Below are positions 62,571 through 64,000 of a stretch of 64,000 nt of DNA, one piece after another. How positions within the stretch are numbered: the first letter of the stretch is position 1; every line of letters begins with the position of its first letter. The DNA comes from Anaeramoeba flamelloides. Lineage: Eukaryota; Metamonada; Anaeramoebidae. Both the position numbers and the translations under genes were made by a program. Location: the NCBI GenBank assembly GCA_027625915.1, contig JANTQA010000029.1:5704001-5768000 (forward strand), read 5' to 3'. The notes under the pieces are model-generated. The model saw only the letters and a list, made by a program, of their open reading frames with translations, was not told where the DNA came from and searched no databases.

Positions 62571-64000
62571 ATGGATCAAAAAATTTATGCATTTGGTGTA
62601 AATTCAAATGGTCAGCTGATCAGTGGCCACAACTCTCCTGTTACCACTGTTGTTAGTGTTGAACTTCCTTTCACTGTCTTAAAAATCTCATGCGAAACAA
62701 ACCGCACGTTTCTTCTGACAATTGAGAAAGGTTTGCTCTTGGTGGACTTTAAAGAAACAAAATACAAATCAACACAATGGACAGAATTACAGCTACCATT
62801 TAATACAAGCCAAGTGCGGGAGATGAAAAGTGGCCACCACCATACTGTGCTTTTGACTTGGGACGGAGACGTAATTGAATATCAATTCAATTATGGAAGA
62901 AAAAATACTCAAAAATATGAAGAATATGGAAATTATTTCTTTGATCTTGGCACACAAGTCAAAAAGATCTGTTGTGGTGAAAAATTTACCTTGTATTTGT
63001 GTAGAAACAATGAAGTTTATATTAAAGGTAATACAATGCAAACGGTTCTTCCGATAAAATTACAAATAAACAGAACATTAAATAAAAATGTTCCTATTTG
63101 GCTGAGAACAAATGTGCAAAATGTTTATACTAGCTGCTCATCAAAGCACTTCTTTCTGACCATATACAATAATGGTGTTAAACTATTAGGGTGCGGGCTT
63201 AATCTTGATGGCCAACTTGGGTTGGGTCATTTTTACCGTGTTGATAAACTGAATGAAATTCAGATCGGCTACCAACAAAACAAGCAAACAATCCAATTCA
63301 ACATGGACGAAATTCAAGACATACAATGTAGCGCTTTCCACTCCACTTTGTTAACCAAGTCTGGGAAATTGTTTGTTACGGGGTATCCAAAATGCGCAGG
63401 CTATTTAAATTCATATAATCGGTGGGTCATGATACCCGCATTAAAGAACACCATCATTAAGCAGATTGCAATCGGAAAAGATCGAACTTTAGCTGTCACA
63501 AACAACAACAAGGTGTTGCTGTGGGGCGATCTTGAACAAAACGGTCCCTATTTAAAAAAATTAGATGGCCACAGATGCCAAGCGTTGCCAAATTCCCCTT
63601 TTCAATTTAAAAAAATCTTAAATTCTCATGACATACAAATCGTTTGTGGGTTTCAAAGCTCTTTTGTTATTGGACAAACTTTGCCGAATAATACAATAAA
63701 TTTGGATTTATTAGCCTATTGGAAAAATCAATTTTTCTTAAATAGCCATAAATTTTTTAATTATCAAGTGGACAAACAATGGGTGGAATTTCGAACAAAT
63801 TTAGATTTGGAAACATTAAAAAAAAAATTAATCGAAAGAAACTGTAACAATTTGATCATAGGGCAAATATTACAATGCGTCTTTTCCGGAATATGCAGCT
63901 CCCAAGAGATACAATCACTGTGCATGTTGATATTTGAGAAAAGAATTTATACTCAAAAAAGTGCCCGAGAAGATTTTAAAAAGTTTTATAATTTCAATGA
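62571..64000 (+). CDS. RCC1-repeat (RLD) protein, 5' part; runs off the window
   Basis: RCC1-like beta-propellers serve as exchange factors for small GTPases or as protein-interaction platforms. From the ATG opening MDQKIYAFGVNSNGQL the frame is open for 476 codons to the window edge with no intron. Propeller blades are recognised at IYAFGVNSNGQLISGH (about 4-19), the HHHTVLL segment (about 86-92), LLGCGLNLDGQLGLGHF (about 205-221, the best match to the consensus), KLFVTG, and VLLWGDLEQNG (about 320-330). After about residue 385 the propeller ends and a non-repeat region follows (NCNNLIIGQILQCVFSG). I associate this architecture with RCC1-BTB proteins, but any BTB domain would lie beyond the window. 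The guanine-exchange role is not established. Confidence 0.9.
   Translation, partial: MDQKIYAFGVNSNGQLISGHNSPVTTVVSVELPFTVLKISCETNRTFLLTIEKGLLLVDFKETKYKSTQWTELQLPFNTSQVREMKSGHHHTVLLTWDGDVIEYQFNYGRKNTQKYEEYGNYFFDLGTQVKKICCGEKFTLYLCRNNEVYIKGNTMQTVLPIKLQINRTLNKNVPIWLRTNVQNVYTSCSSKHFFLTIYNNGVKLLGCGLNLDGQLGLGHFYRVDKLNEIQIGYQQNKQTIQFNMDEIQDIQCSAFHSTLLTKSGKLFVTGYPKCAGYLNSYNRWVMIPALKNTIIKQIAIGKDRTLAVTNNNKVLLWGDLEQNGPYLKKLDGHRCQALPNSPFQFKKILNSHDIQIVCGFQSSFVIGQTLPNNTINLDLLAYWKNQFFLNSHKFFNYQVDKQWVEFRTNLDLETLKKKLIERNCNNLIIGQILQCVFSGICSSQEIQSLCMLIFEKRIYTQKSAREDFKKFYNFN

Overview
The window is about 64 kb of very AT-rich eukaryotic nuclear DNA, with long homopolymer runs, sparse protein genes and GT-AG introns. 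I can support seven genes with confidence or moderate confidence, one 5'-truncated LINE, and a dense population of short inverted-repeat (foldback/MITE-like) elements. The gene content suggests a free-living amoeboid or flagellate protist that eats or hosts bacteria: a Ras GTPase, a membrane calpain, an RCC1-repeat protein and an acyloxyacyl hydrolase. Lys/Glu/Asn-rich low-complexity inserts and a Ras- and RCC1-type repertoire are what I associate with Anaeramoeba (Metamonada). That placement is inference, and an amoebozoan is not excluded.

Layout, left to right. 3.5-4.6 kb, minus: a SNU13/15.5K-like L7Ae protein with a large Lys/Glu extension and an apparent one-base slip in an A19 tract. 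7.2-11.0 kb, minus: a complete four-exon acyloxyacyl hydrolase (saposin B plus GDSL lipase). 17.5-23.6 kb, minus: a two-exon hypothetical protein with a UBA-like N-terminus and a 5.2-kb intron packed with repeats. 26.9-28.0 kb, plus: a LINE 3' fragment with a perfect 15-bp target duplication. 30.6-39.1 kb, minus: a three-exon, roughly 1955-residue multi-membrane-spanning calpain of the DEK1 type. 40.8-42.9 kb: coding-like membrane-protein fragments split by a TA-flanked MITE. 47.1-47.7 kb, plus: a Ras protein carrying Ser at both position 12 and position 61. 53.0-56.2 kb, plus: a ChAPs-family (exomer cargo adaptor) protein. 62.6 kb to the window end, plus: the 5' part of an RCC1-repeat gene.

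The genes are not an operon and share no single pathway, but several fit a phagotrophic cell: LPS deacylation (AOAH), trans-Golgi sorting (ChAPs), small-GTPase signalling (Ras, RCC1-like) and membrane-tethered calpain. Splice signals are consistent: donors GTAAGT, GTTTGT, GTATAC or GTACGA, and acceptors usually ending in ATAG. Much of the non-coding DNA consists of hairpin-forming elements. At least six families can be recognised by comparing copies within the window, several flanked by TA in the manner of Tc1/mariner elements. No tRNA, rRNA, CRISPR array or LTR/viral element was recognised.
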